Both the position numbers and the translations under genes were made by a program. 64,000 nucleotides of DNA from Saururus chinensis. Lineage: Eukaryota; Streptophyta; Magnoliopsida; Piperales; Saururaceae. This document shows positions 1-12,800 of the stretch, in pieces (the first letter of the stretch is position 1; each line of letters opens with the position of its first letter). The notes below the pieces were generated by a model. The model was not told the DNA's origin. It saw only the letters and a list, made by a program, of their open reading frames with translations, and ran no database searches. The stretch lies in assembly GCA_035235625.1 (NCBI GenBank), contig CP141150.1, positions 434,001 through 498,000 on the forward strand, read 5' to 3'.

Positions 1-2818
1 TCACTTAAAACTGCATCACAGTGCATAATCAACCTGCATGGATGTATCTCTAACATACATATTCCCACATGCATAATATCATCACAATCTGCATGGATGT
101 ATCTCTAACATACATATTCCCACATGCATTCACATCATAACCAATCCCGCATGGATGTATCTCTAACATACATATTCTCACATGCATAATATCATCACAA
201 CCTGCATGGATGTATCTCTAATATACATATTCCCACATGCATTATATCATCACAATCAACCTGCATGGATGTATCTCTAACATACATATTCCACATGCAT
301 AACATCAAAATCAACCTCCATCAAGGAGTAATCACACATTAATGTCACACAGACGGGAGCATGGACAAGGCCACGAAGGCGTGTCATGGTCCAAATTTCT
401 ACACAAGAATTAAAGAAAGATCAGGGTTGTTAATCCCTAATACTGCTCGCCCTGGACGATCATGGCCAAGGATGTCCCATTCTCACACAGAGAATCTAGA
501 GCAGGGGTGTTCGCCCAGGGACATCTCCTGCGGAGGGAAGAGCCCGAGTTCTCACATAGAGAACCCTAGAACACGTGGTAGCGGGGTGCACACGACATAC
601 CACACTGGATTCTCAGGGTCCAGATGACACACATAATAACATTCTCACAATCCGCAAGACAAGTACACAACTCGTCCCCACATCATTCCATTTAACAAGA
701 CTCAACCCGGGGAGTGCACTCATTCCACACAGGAACTCAAATCAAAATATGTCCTTTCGGACCAATCAACTTGTGATTAATCCACGACTGATCAATCCGG
801 CACACAATTCCGTCACATTGCATCCAATCGGTCAAATTCGATTAATCACGATTCACAATGAAGCCTCAATTGGAAATTCATTTTCATGATGCATGCATCA
901 TGGTACATACATGGGCAAAGCATACATGAATCCTAATCCATGATAAGTGCTCTCATCAGCCCCTAATGCATTATTCATAATCACAATATCAAGCTTCAAC
1001 ATCATCATTTAACCCCACATGTGTGTGTGTATCTAGTAGAAGCATTTCACATAATGCATGCCAATATGCTTGAAATTAAACTTACTACCACACTACACAT
1101 GTGAATTTCCATCTAAACATGAATCCCAGCGGAAATCATAGGAGAAGAATTATTGAAATCATATCTCAATTCAAAACTCAACGACAAAGGCTAAACACAT
1201 ATAACATCACCCATTTCATCATTGAGTCATGGCATTCACCAACATTCACGTACCAACTAACCACGTTCTATCATGACAAATCAGTCCAATAATAGATTAT
1301 AGTTCTACTGAAAATATGCTTAACAATGAGAAACCAACCATTCATAATTTCAAGATGACGATTCCAACATCATGCCACAAAACATAAGTCATTCCACCAT
1401 CTCTAAGCATATATCTCAACTCCATAAACTTAATAGCATGCATTTCCAGTAGCCTAACATAGTTTAAAACACTCCACATTCATATAAAATTGGCAAGCTA
1501 AAGTAGAATCATCAAAATAGACATCATGTGCACAACATATAATTTACTGTGTAGCCGATCGATCGCCCTTCAGGCCATTCGATCGGTTAAACATGAAAAT
1601 TTGAAATTTACAGTTCAGCCGTTTGATCGCCTAGCAGGCCGTTTGATCGGCTGAACTGGAAAAGTGCCGTTCTGGCAGTGTTGCCGATCGAACGCCCTGC
1701 AAGGCCGATTGATCGCCAATACGGCAGAACAACCATCTTCTTCCTTTCACAAATCCAAACCGAAACACCATTGATAACACTTCAAATCCACATCTAACAC
1801 CCTAATCATCATCAAAAGTCCTTCTTGACTTCCAGAACATCAAACCATACCATAATAATGCAAAACCCTAAGAAATCGGGATTAAATAATTCTATTTTCT
1901 AATCTTACCATTAACACACCAAATCAAGCAAACCATTTCGAAATAAGCCAAAAAAGAAGAGTTTTACCATAGATAAACAGAGATTTTGAAGACCCATTAC
2001 CTCAGCACTTGATTAAGCTCGGATTGAAGAGTCACCCTTCTTGAAATCCTTGAAAACACAATGAGTTTGAATTAAACTCTAATAGAAATTGATTTACCCA
2101 AGAAATCCCTAATTAAATCTTAGATCTAGGGCTTGTTGGTAGTAAAAATTGAATTTTGAATATTAGAGTTTGTAGTAAAACACAAATTAGTAGCTTTTGA
2201 TGGTCAAAAACGAATTGAATCAAGGGGAAAATAGTAGATTTGGAAGAGATTAATGAGAAAGTCAAGGATTAGTGCTTAATTAGAGTAAACTTACCTTAAT
2301 CGGCTTCTAATTCGGGCCTAAGTGGGGATTAGGCCAACCCTCCTTCCTTAGCCTATTCCCAAAAATGGAAATGGCTCTGGTTTGCCCTTTTATAGTAAGG
2401 GTTGGGGTATGCATAGGTAAGTTTTGGGGTATAAATAGAAAAAGTAGGCTAAAAATAGATATTTTACAAATTTAAACACTAATTAAGCCTACTAAAATTC
2501 TGAAAATTTTTGTATGACCTTAAGTATATGTCTAGGCTCATTTGACCCAAAAATAAAATTTTTGACAGTGGGGTCCACAGGGGTCCTGCCAAAACCCTAA
2601 TTTTTGGGAAAATAATGAAAATTCTGAAAAATCCCCAAAATTCACATTTGGTTTAAAATTACTTAAAACCACTAATATTGAAGTTAATTTTGGTTAAAAC
2701 CTTCACAAACACTATTTATTTTACGAAATCACTTAATAAGATCAGAAAACGCGTAAATCTCACGATAACCCATAATTAAAGAAAACCAAAAACCGGTTTA
2801 AAGATGAGGGTCCTTACA
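1..2818 (-). mobile_element. Long-LTR family copy 1 (solo LTR, truncated by window edge)
   Basis: This stretch matches, in the same order, the 3' three-quarters of the element at 27686-31160 and the reverse complement of 9847-13173. It ends at 2818 with GGGTCCTTACA, the inverted LTR start TGTAAGGACCC. Shared landmarks are a minisatellite (about 25-310), a block of CGATCG palindromes (about 1550-1725) and a TATA box read on the minus strand near 2385. About 600 bp of the other end lie outside the window. No retrotransposon protein is encoded; open frames inside it are not conserved. I infer a solo LTR because the two other copies show TG...CA ends without internal domains. It was inserted into the LTR fragment at 2819-3029. 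Confidence 0.8.
25..310. repeat. Minisatellite in LTR copy 1, about five units of 55-65 bp
   Basis: Units begin GCATGGATGTATCTCTAA and end CACATGCATAATATCATCAC. Each unit can fold: ATGTAT pairs with ATACAT around a seven-base loop, and TGCATG with CATGCA outside it. The same array lies at 12270-12545 and 28320-28660. Confidence 0.85.
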
Positions 2819-3029
2819 ATAATAATATGTTTTATTCTATTTTACACACGATGAACTATGAAGCTTCGTCGTGTGTACAACGTAAGTCTACGTACGGGGA
2901 AGCCTTGAAGCTCCGTAGTGCATAGACGAACGTTGTACCTCTCGCACTTAGACGATGATTCCTGGCTCAAGGAAAGAGAAAATTTCCTATTAGTAATATT
3001 GTGGGCCTAGCTCGGGTCGGGTCATTACA
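2819..3029 (+). mobile_element. 3' end of another gypsy-type LTR, cut off by LTR copy 1
   Basis: The piece ends with CTCGGGTCGGGTCATTACA, a 3' terminus typical of plant Ty3/gypsy LTRs, followed by GTAAT as a possible target duplication. The Copia RNase H tail resumes directly on its right, so this LTR was inserted into the Copia element and later split by copy 1. Its 5' part is outside the window. Confidence 0.55.
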
Positions 3030-3039
3030 GTAATGATCA

Positions 3040-3387
3040 TCAACACCTTGTAATATTAAATAAGCTCAAGCAATGCTTGAACTTTTTTGTGGTCACTGGC
3101 TTTGTTAACTTATCTCCAACATTATCTTTCATGTTCATCTTTTGAAGATTAATCTCCCCATTTGACATATATTCCTTTATCTTATGGTATTTTACTACAA
3201 TGTGTTTTGTCCTGACATGATAAACTTTATTTTTTATTAAATATATAGCACTTTGACTATCACAAAGTACTTTAATATTCGTTCGCTTCAATCTAAGTTC
3301 ATTAACCAAGCCCTTCAACCATATATCGTCTTTAGCTGCTTCTACAACTATCATGTATTTTGCCTTAGTTGTTGATAAAACAATCAC
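3040..3387 (-). pseudogene. Copia RNase H remnant
   Basis: The frame carries LSTTKAKYM (the usual LSTTKAEY), CDSQSAIYL, RTKHIVVKYHKIKEY and DKLTKPV, which are landmarks of the Copia RNase H domain in correct order. The E of the catalytic AEY is replaced by K. It is the C-terminal end of a polyprotein whose RT portion has been deleted just upstream. It has no independent start and is not a host gene. Confidence 0.85.
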
Positions 3388-3744
3388 TACCTAGAGGACA
3401 TTACCTATATGAGGACATTGTTGCTTATCTTTATCCTCCATTTGGCATCTCCATCATCTATTTCCACATGAACTTTCATTTGTTGTTGACTTTTTTGTTA
3501 CACTTTGTCACCATCCTGTTTGCATTATATGTGAGCCTCATCAAATACCACATCCCTACTAAATGCTTTATTTACTTCTTGATCCCAAGGTTTATATCCT
3601 TTTACTCCTTTCTCATACTAAAGGCAAATGCATTTTTTTTAGACTTAGAATCAAGCTTACTCCTTTGCATGGTTTGAATATGGACATTTGCAGGACACCC
3701 AAAAATCCAAAGGGGAGTAATTTCTAAGATTTCTAGTCCATACC
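3388..3744 (-). pseudogene. Copia integrase C-terminal remnant
   Basis: On the minus strand I read FGCPANVHIQ, QRSKLDSKSKK and, after frame breaks, EKGVKGYKPWDQ and SRDVVFDEAH, the standard C-terminal Copia integrase segment. It directly abuts the solo LTR at 3745, and its upstream half continues at 5436. Confidence 0.75.
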
Positions 3745-5435
3745 TGTAATGGCCCTAATTTCTAACACGATTTTCTTACATATTTTTCCTAAGTTTTGGT
3801 TAGAGCTCGTAGAGACGAGCGTAACAAGTCTTAAAACGCAAAGATCGGAGGTCGGGAACAAAAGTCACGACCTCGGGAAACGTATTCGACCGGCGAGACC
3901 CACTTTCAACATTTAGGTGGAACGGTTCTTAAATAGTCTAGTATCATAGGGCTCGTGAATACGAACTCAACGGTACCAAGAACGCGCAAATCGGAGTTCG
4001 GGATAGGAAGTTACGATTTTTAGAATTTTTGGAATTAAAAATTATAAAATAATATATAATTTTCGGCGCAGCGCGACTTGGCGTGGCGTGGCGCGGCGCG
4101 GTGCAGCACAACGTGTGGCGTGTGCCACACGGCGCGTGCCGAATGTGCACGTCACGCGCATCGAACGCGCGATGAACCGCGCCTTCGTCACCGCGCGCGT
4201 GACGAACGCGTGTTCGTCACGCGCGAACGCGGTTTTGCAGGCGCCAGTGGGTGCCGGCCGGTTTTCCTGGCGGTGCCGGTGGGCGCCCGCCTGTTCCGGC
4301 GGCGGCGCCCACCGGAATATTCCCCTCCCCCACCTATTTATACCCTTTCCGGCTACTTCTTCACCCACATCCGATTTTCAGCCCCTTTCACTGTTTTCAC
4401 TATTCCCGACCCGTTTTAAGTCCGATTTTCATGTTTCAAGACCCGTTTCCTACTAATTCAAGGGTGCTCTACGTACCGGAAGCATTATTTTCCTGAGACA
4501 ACCCCTCTAAGACCTCAAAAAATGTGCCCCTTCCCTAATCTTCTATTTTCATCTTTTTACTGTTTCTGGGCCATTCCTAAACCTTTTTAACCCGTTCCAA
4601 AGCCCTACCCTACTAAATCAAGGGCGTTCTACGCGTTGGAGTGGTTATTCTGCCAAAATTCTCGCTCGAAGGCTGATATATTAAGGCGGGACTCTCTTTA
4701 CGCTACGAGAAGATTTCGCACGTGTTATAGGTAGGTAGTTTTAAATTCTAATCGTATGCCGAGATTTTGACTCGCTAAAGTTTTACTAAAAGTTTTCTGT
4801 TGCTTTATGAAAATAAAAGCTCCGACTTCAAAATCATCTCCTCCTTTCAAAAATTTCTCCGAGTTTTGGGCAATCGTGCCGTCTGGATAGTTCTCGGTTC
4901 TTCGAAGCTAAGAATTATTATGATTTTGGATACCGCCAAATTTGGCATCTGGCGCGCACAGGATTGGGATGTTATGGGTAAATCCCTTCCTTTCAGTCTC
5001 GCGTCGCCCCATGGGCGCGGGTGTAAGTCGTCTGGTATCGCGACGTTCTGTGATCGTGTTTTCAGGTTTTTCGGATGATTTCCAAAAAGAAAAATGGCAT
5101 GTGCACGAAGCATATTCTTAGAACTTAATTCGACCTACTGAGTATAAATTTACTCACCTACCCTCAGACTCTGCAGGTGTTTCACTCGATTATGAAGGAG
5201 TCAACGAAGGGTTTCCTTAAATTACAAGTTTTGTACTACTGTTTTTGTACTTATGTAAATTATTGTATTGACCAATGTACAAAGGCACATGATGCCCAAT
5301 TTTGACAATCTTTGTATAATACAAAGTATGTTGTAATTACTGTTTTAGTACACGGTGATCCTTGGCAATTGTAATTAAATTTTGTTACGTTTTCAAAATT
5401 ATTTTCTTTTATTCGAAAATACGAGGAGCGTTACA
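3745..5435 (+). mobile_element. Solo LTR, 1691 bp, target duplication ATACC
   Basis: It begins TGTAATGGCCCTAA and ends GGAGCGTTACA, flanked on both sides by ATACC (3740-3744 and 5436-5440). It interrupts the Copia integrase, whose reading resumes on each side. A TATA-like TATTTATA lies near 4335 on the plus strand. About 4060-4310 is extremely GC- and CpG-rich. No protein domain is present. Termini and exact duplication fit a solo LTR of a Ty3/gypsy-type element. Confidence 0.9.
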
Positions 5436-5904
5436 ATACCTCCTTAGGCACCTTCAAACCAATAGATATAGATGGTGACCTATTTATAATGTGGCATGTC
5501 ATATTAATTACTTCAGCCCAAAACTCCTTAAAAAGATTTGCATTCAATATCATGCTCCTTGCCCTTTCTAATAGTGTCTTATTCATTCTTTCTGCTATTC
5601 TATTTTGTTGTAGGGTTATAAGATTAATAGATTGACATTCAATCCCTTCATTCTTGCAGTAATTAACAAATTCTTTAAATTTGTATTCAGCCTCATTGTC
5701 CAGTTAAAGACACTTCAACTATTTTCATGTCCACTTTTTAATATGGGTCGTCCACTGCTTGAACTTCATGAACACTTTTAATTTATGTTTCATGAAATAT
5801 ACCTGCACCTTCCTTGAGTAGTTATCAATAAAAGTTACAAAGTATTCAGCCTTACCTTTTGATAGCATTGAAACTAGTCCCCAAATATGTGTGTGGACAT
5901 ACTC
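5436..5904 (-). pseudogene. Copia integrase core remnant
   Basis: Located between the GAG-pre-integrase frame and the solo LTR, where the integrase core belongs. Broken frames on the minus strand read like the core (for example a stretch matching ERMNKTLLERARSMI near 5560-5600). Several frameshifts prevent a single frame. Confidence 0.6.
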
Positions 5905-6390
5905 CTACACATCCTTACTTATATATTTTCTTGTGTGGAATCTCACCTTACACTGTTTTCCATACAAATAATATTTACAAAAACCTAATTTGCAATTGTT
6001 GACACCTTTTAATAAATTTTTTTTGTGAAGTTTTTGCATACCCCTTTCACTTATATACCCCAACCGTATATACCACAAGTATATGTCATCACCATTGTCT
6101 TCCATAGGAGTAGTCACTGTAGCTCTACATGTAATAATAGTCCATATTAATTTGTATAGATTTCTAACCTTTTGACCCTTCATTGCCACCATCACCACTT
6201 TTGTAACTTTTAACACTTCACTTGGTGTATTAAACTTGCAATCAACTGCATTTAATGCTCTCAAAGAGATCAAATTCCTTTTCAAGTGAAGAACATATCT
6301 AACTTCAATAAGTATTCGAACTATGTCATCAAACATCTTAATTTTCACAATGCCTACTATAATGGTCTTACAGGTAACAATATTCCCCAT
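5905..6390 (-). pseudogene. Copia GAG-pre-integrase remnant
   Basis: The frame contains VRYVLHLKRNLISLRAL, the usual start of this segment, and LWYIRLGYISERGMQKLHKKNLL, equivalent to the LWHxRLGHxSxxGL motif. The zinc-binding part follows as FCKYYLYGKQCKVRFH with substitutions. It lies between the protease trace and the integrase remnant. It is one piece of a dead polyprotein. Confidence 0.85.
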
Positions 6391-6639
6391 TAGAACAAAC
6401 TTATCATTAAATAGCTTATAAGTATCAAACCAGTCACAATTATGACATATGTGTCATGAACAACCCGAATCCAAGATTCATTAATCACTAAAATAATTCA
6501 TACAGGAAGTGATAGATAACACATCAACCTCAAAACCTTCAGGTCCATCCTCCACCACTCTAGCATAATAGTAAGAAGCCACATTTTCCTTCTTTCTCTT
6601 GGTCCTCCTTACGCTTTCGATACTCATTTTTTATGTGCC
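6391..6639 (-). pseudogene. Copia protease remnant
   Basis: At about 6456-6480 the minus strand reads ILDSGCS followed by a TGA stop, then HICHNCDWFDTY. This is the Copia aspartic protease active-site region (usually WILDSGCSxHMT). The in-frame stop shows decay. The left edge meets the next solo LTR at 6640. Confidence 0.7.
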
Positions 6640-8606
6640 TGTAGTGCCCCAACTTTTTAAATTAAATTAAAGGTCGGAGTGCCACCAATTTGTAATTAAA
6701 ATCTGGGCAAGATCAACCGTGCACATAAGAGTAATTTTTCATTAATTTACGTAATTAATTTTTTTTTTACAAAACAAGGCTTATTATGCCTTAGCAGAAT
6801 CAAAGTTGAACATATCCAAAATTAATACATAACAAAAAAATGTGATAAAACATAGATAAAAAACAAGATAAAGCATAGATAAAAAAAATAGATCTTTTGA
6901 AGTTCTACATGGAATCTTCATTAATATTATCTTCTTCGGTCAGACCTACAACGTCTAGGGGTGGGTGAGTATAATTATACTCAATATATAGACTTAAATT
7001 CTATTAACATACTAAAACATAAAGGATAAATAAATATCTTGTAATCATGCGTATTCAAAAGTCGACTCAAAACAATATTATCGACTAACAAAATCCAACA
7101 CACTTTTTATACAAAAAATCAGATAAAATAGTTCTTCACAAAATATGGTAAACTTGGATACATCATTCATAAGCAGAATCTAGTATATAATTCAAAATTG
7201 GATGAATTAGCATTCAGATAATCTGAAAAATAATTCAAAATCAGATAAATCATCATTCACATAATGTCGTCGATACCGGAGTGACATACACCTGTGCTCG
7301 TGGGGCAACGGGATCAAAATGAAGATGATCTTCTTATGATATCCAACTTCATGGGTGCGCCATATGTCATAATAGGCGATACCTAGGAATCATCACTTTG
7401 ATAGCTTTTGGCCTTTATACCAAAGAACTACCTTTCAAAAATTAATAGTTTTTGGGCTTTATACTAAATAACTACCTTTTCAAATCTAGTTAAATCATTT
7501 GTAAATATATTTCAAATGATACTAATATTTTAAAGGACATATTACGACAAAATCCCACTAAGAGACGCACATGATGCTATTATTTTAGTGCATGTCCACC
7601 CTTAATAATATCTACTTTTGAAATAATATTTTATTTAATAGACAAATAAATTATGAAATATGACACCTAGTCATAGCACAGAATTTGAGCTTAAATCACT
7701 TACCCTTTGTTCTTGAAATTGATATGAGTAATGGCCAACGGTCTGAATGTTGTCTCGTTTGTCCGCCAAAAGCAGCGGACGAAGCCTCCCCTTACCCTGT
7801 CGTTTATTCTCTTTAGAGTAGTTAACTCAAAAAATATACCCCTCTACGACATAGAGCATCATCAAATTAGCTAGAAACAGTTTTTGAACAGAAGACATTG
7901 AATAAGAAATGACTTACGAATGGGTGTTTAAAGTTTGGAAATGGGCAGAGGTTAGACGAGAAGAGGAGAAAAAAATGAGTGAAAGAAAAGATAATACCTG
8001 CCTCCCCATTTATAGAAAATTGAAATTGTCATATGCATGCCACATGTCATGCATCTAACAGCTAAAAAGCTAGCTTGTGTCAGCAATGACGCATGCCAAC
8101 GCATGTGTCATTGCTGCGTCATTGTTGACATGCATGAAGGATGGCTTGCACAATGCATATCATTGCCTGCAACTGGCCTATAGTAGCACGACTACTGATA
8201 CAATTTTTTTTATTTTAAATTTTATTTTTTAAATAACATTTATAACTTTAAACGGGCGTAACTTATTACCATAATATCTGAATTGTGCGTTCTTAGTACC
8301 ATTGGACTCATATCGACGAGCCCTTCATAATAAGACAACATAAAGGCATATTTTCTTGCTAATTTAAAGTAGGTCCCGCCCATGACACGCTTCTTGAGGT
8401 CATATCCTATTATCTTGGTGTCCATTTGATTCGTTTTTGGGTTTAATACGTTCGTCTCTCCGAATCCTATCAAATATTTTAAGGCTCCTCTGAACGAATC
8501 AAGTTCAAAATGGTCAAATTTTAAGAAATTTCATTATTGGGCCCTTAAACTTGTTAATGGGCCTAAATGTTACAATTTCAAAACTTTGGAATTCTGGGGT
8601 GTTACA
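6640..8606 (-). mobile_element. Solo LTR, 1967 bp, target duplication GTGCC
   Basis: Termini are TGTAGTGCCCC at 6640 and GGGGTGTTACA at 8606, flanked by GTGCC on both sides (6635-6639 and 8607-8611). On the minus strand it starts TGTAACACCCCAGAATTCC and has TCTATAAATG near 8012, so I read it as minus-sense. It separates gag from protease in the Copia element. Short frames inside have no recognisable domain. Confidence 0.9.
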
Positions 8607-9335
8607 GTGCCTTTCATTCTCGTGATAATAGTATTCAATTTTTTTCTTTCCCTTTTGACTTGAAGTGAAAGCTATTTTTATTAGACTCGTTGTTCCTAAA
8701 TATTCCTCTTCCCTGATTATTTCCTTGAGCCAGAAGACCCTTAGCCTACGACTCCTCAAGGTTAGGTTTCTTCCTCATTTTATTTGATAAAAGAGCAATC
8801 ATGATGTCTTCCATCTCTATAGTTTCCTTTCCATACAACAATGTTGTTACTATACATTCATATGAAAGTGGAAGAGATGCTAGAAGAAGTAGTGTTTTAT
8901 TCTCATATTCAATCTTAACACCAATGTTAAGCAACTAAGAGGTCAATTTGTTGAATATGTTAAAGTGTTCTAACAAATTTGCTTATTTTATTATTTTGAG
9001 AGCATACAATTATTGTTTGAGGAATAACTTATTTGTAAGAGATTTTCTCATATACAAACTCTCCAATTTTGTCTAGAGTTCCAAAGCCAACTATTCATCA
9101 ATAACATTATGTAAAACCTCATCAACAAGACAAAGATGAATAGTGCTTATTGCCTTCATCTCTAACTCTTCCCAATCATTGTGACTCATATTTTTTGGCA
9201 TTTTCTATTTCTCATACAACACTTTTAATAAGCCATGTTGTACCAACAAATTCTTAACCTTTCTTTGCCACAATCCAAAGTTATTTTTTCATTAAAATTT
9301 TTAACTTTAAATTTGTTAAACCCCTTTGATGCCAT
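8607..9335 (-). pseudogene. Copia gag remnant (UBN2 type)
   Basis: The start is MASKGFNKFKVKNFNEK at 9335, 26 bp after the primer binding site. After a frameshift it reads GLWQRKVKNLLVQHGL, and further on LLLLASLPLSYECIVTTLLYG with EDIMIALLSNKMRKK (8746-8934). These are hallmarks of Copia UBN2 gag. The remainder is cut by the solo LTR at 8606. Confidence 0.8.
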
Positions 9336-9360
9336 CGTAAAAAAAAATTGCCTTAAACAT

Positions 9361-9375
9361 GGTGCTCCGATACCA
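9361..9375 (-). other. Copia primer binding site
   Basis: On the minus strand this reads TGGTATCGGAGCACC, close to the TGGTATCAGAGC site complementary to the 3' end of initiator tRNA-Met used by plant Copia elements. It lies three bases after the LTR end and just before the gag start. Confidence 0.8.
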
Positions 9376-9378
9376 CTT

Positions 9379-9832
9379 TGCAAAATTTCAACAATGATAC
9401 AACACAATGGAAAACCCATATATAAAGTAGAAAAATATAAAAAATAAATAGAGCAAGAGACACGAGAATTTACATGGTTCAAAACGGTGCCTACGTCCAT
9501 AGTCAGAGAGAATCCTTCCACTATACTTATGAAAATAATTGAGTTACAAGCCTCTCAAACAACCCATTGAGAGAATTCCCTTGTAAAGCCCCCTTCTCAC
9601 TTTTTCACTTTTCTCTCTCTCACACACACACATAAGACAAGAAAGAATAGAATTGCAAACCAAAAGACGACCCACACAACTAGAAGTCCATAAGGCAAGA
9701 AGTGAGATAAAAGATAAGTACAAACAGTTACAAAGATTTATCAACTAACCTCTCCATAACAATAACAACCCACTACATGAGTCAAGTCTTGGCTGGATTG
9801 TGTGACTTGATAAAGTCAAGTCATGTATAACA
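9379..9832 (-). mobile_element. 5' LTR of the Copia element, about 454 bp
   Basis: On the minus strand it runs from TGTTATACATGACTTGAC to a CA next to the primer binding site. Its partner LTR is not in the window, so length and target duplication cannot be confirmed. Confidence 0.75.
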
Positions 9833-9846
9833 TACATAATAGTAGA

Positions 9847-12800
9847 TGTAAGGACCCTCATCTTTAAACCAGGTTTTGATTTTTCTTTAATTATGGGTTA
9901 TCGTGAGATCAACGCGTTTTCTGATCTTATTCGGTGATTTCGTAAAATAAATAGTATTTGTGATGGTTTTAACCAAAATTAACTTCAACATTAGTGGTTT
10001 TAAGTGATTTTAGACCAAATATGAATTTTTAGGATTTTTCAGAATTTTTACTATTTTTCCAAAAATTAGGGTTTTGGTGGGACCTCTGTGGACCCCACCG
10101 TCGAAAATTTTATTTTTGGGTCAAATGAACCTAGATATATACTTAAGGTCATACAAAAATTTTCAAAATTTTATTACGCTTAATCAGTGTTTAAATTTAC
10201 AAAATACCCACTTTTAGCTTACTTTTCCTATTTACACCCCAAAACTTACCTATGCATACCCCAACCCTTACTATAAAAAGGCAAACCTGAGCCATTTCTA
10301 TTTTTGGGAATAGGCTAAGGAAGGAGGGCTGGCCTAATCCCCACTTAGGCCCGAATTAGAAGCCGATTAAGGTAAGCTTACTCTAATTAAGCACTAATCC
10401 ATGACTTTCTTCTTAATTTCTTCCAAATCTACTATTTTCCCCTTGATTCAATTCATTTTTGACCATCAAAAGCTACTGATTTGTGTTTTACTACAAACAC
10501 TAACATTCAAAATTTGATTTTTACTACCAATAAGCCCTAGATCTAAGATTTAATTAGGGATTTCTTGGGTAAATCGATTTCTATTAGAGTTTAATTCAAA
10601 CTCATTGTGTTTTCAAGGATTTCAAGAAAGGTGACTCTTCAATCCGAGCTTAATCAAGTGCTAAGGTAATGGGTCTTCGAAATCTCTGTTTATCCATAGT
10701 AAAACTCTTTATTTTTGGTTTATTTCGAAATGGTTTGCTTGATTTGGTGTGTTAATGGTAAGATTAGGAAATGGAATTATTTAATCCCGATTTCTTAGGG
10801 TTTTGCATTATTATGGTATGGTTTGATGTTCTGGAAGTCAAGAAGGACTTTTGATGATGATTAGGGTGTTAGATGTGGATTTGAAGTGTTATCAATGGTG
10901 TTTCGGTTTGGATTTGCGAAAGGAAGAAGATGACTGTTCTGCCGTGTTGGCGATCGATCGGCTAAACTATAAATTTTAAATTTTTGCGTGTAACCGATCG
11001 AATGGCCTGAAGGGCGATCGATCGGCTATACAGGAAATTGTATGTTGGGCATATGATGTCTATTTTGATAATTTTACTTTAACTTGCCAATTTTATATGA
11101 ATGTGGAGTGTTTTGAGCCATGTTATGCTACTGGAAATGCATGCTATTGAGATTATGGAATTGAGATATATGCTTAGAAATTTGTGAAATGACTTATGTT
11201 TTGTGGCATGATGTTGGAATCGTTAACTTGAAATTATGAATGGTTGTTCCCCTTTGGTTAGACATATTTTTAGTAGGACTACAATCATTATTGGACTGAT
11301 TTGTCATGATAGATTGTGGTTAGTGGTGTGTGGATGTTGGTGAATGCCATGACTCAATGATGAAATGAGTGATGTTATATGTGTTTAGCCTTTGTGGTTG
11401 AGTTTTGAATCTAGCTATGATTTCAACGATTCTTCTTCTATGATTTCCGCTGGAATTCATGTTTGGATAGAAATTCACATGTGTAGTGTGGTAGTGAGTT
11501 GATTTTCAAGCATGTTGATATGCATTATATGAAATGCTTCTACTAGTTACACACACACATGTGGGGGTTAAATGATGATGTTGAAGCTTGATATTGTGAT
11601 TATGAATAATGCATTAGGGGCTGATGAGAGCACTTATCATGGATTAGGATTCATGTATGATTTGCCCACGCATGTACCATATTGCACGCATCATGAAAAT
11701 GGATTTCCAATTGAGGCTTCATCGTGATTAATCGAATTTGACTGATTGGATGCAATGTGATGGAATTGTGTGCCGGGTTTATTGGTCGTGGATTAATCGC
11801 AAGTTGATTGGTCCGAAAGGACATATTTTGATTTGAAGTTCCTGTGTGGAATGAGTGCACTCCCCGGGTTGAGTCTAATTAAATGGAATGATGTGGGGAC
11901 GAGTGGTGTACTTGTCTTGCGGATTGTGAGAATGTTATTATGTGTGTCATCTGGACCCTGAGAATCCAGTGTGGTATGCCGTGTGCACCCCGCTACCACG
12001 TGTTCTAGGGTTCTCTATGTGAGAACTCGGGCTCTTCCCTCCGCAGGAGATGTCCCTGGGCGAACACCCCTGCTCTAGATTCTCTGTGTGAGAATGAGAC
12101 ATCCTAGGCCAGGATCATCCAAGGCGAGCAGTATTAGGGATTGACAACCCCGATCTTTCTTTAATTCTTGTGTAGAATTTTGGACCATGACACGCCTTCG
12201 TGGCCTTGTCCATGCTCCCGTCTGTGTGACATTAATGTGTGATTACTCCTTGATGGAGGTTGATTTTGATGTTATGCATGTGGAATATGCATGTTAGAGA
12301 TACATCTATGCAGGTTGATGGTGATGATATTATGCATGTGAGAATATGTATGTTAGAGATACATCCATGCGGGATTGGTTATAATGTGAATGCATGTGAG
12401 AATGTGTATGTTAGAGATACATCCATGCAGGTTGTGATGATATTATGCATGTGGGAATGTGTATGTTAGAGATACATCCATGCAGATTGTGATGATATTA
12501 TGCATGTGGGAATATGTATGTTAGAGATACATCCATGCAGGTTGATTATGCACTGTGATGCAGTTTTAAGTGATGTAAATATGTGATCAGAAAATGATGC
12601 ACCTTGTACATCGTTGATTTGAAAGATTATATCGCCATGCTATCGTATTTTCGATGTTGTCATTGATATTAAAACCATTGCTGAGTTTGTTAAACTCACC
12701 CCTCTTTTTGTGTTTTGATTTGGGGCTGCGTGGTGCAACACGCAGACGGACAGGATTGCCTCTTTGAGGAAAGGTCAGAGATAGCTTGGGTATGATGATG

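Larger units (their letters stand above)
3030..9832 (-). mobile_element. Decayed Ty1/Copia retrotransposon, minus strand, with nested insertions
   Basis: Read on the minus strand the order is 5' LTR (9379-9832), primer binding site (9361-9375), gag (9335 to 8607), protease (about 6480-6460), GAG-pre-integrase (6390-5905), integrase (5900-5436 and 3744-3530) and RNase H (3387-3040). This is the Copia order with integrase before RT/RNase H. The RT domain is missing: integrase C-terminus is followed within about 150 bp by the LSTTKAxY RNase H motif. Solo LTRs at 3745-5435 and 6640-8606 interrupt it. Stops and frameshifts make it inactive. The 3' LTR is not in the window. Confidence 0.85.

Noticed and set aside
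25-310. CRISPR-like regular repeats
   Set aside because: Units are contiguous tandem repeats in a plant LTR with no unique spacers of fixed size and no cas genes.
575-889. Open frames repeated in the three long-LTR copies (for example 575-889, 28918-29208)
   Set aside because: They recur because the LTR recurs, but frames differ in length and break between copies and show no known domain.
4042-4456. Several overlapping open frames on both strands near 4.0-4.5 kb
   Set aside because: They arise from very GC-rich LTR sequence that lacks stops by composition; none shows a domain and they lie inside a solo LTR.
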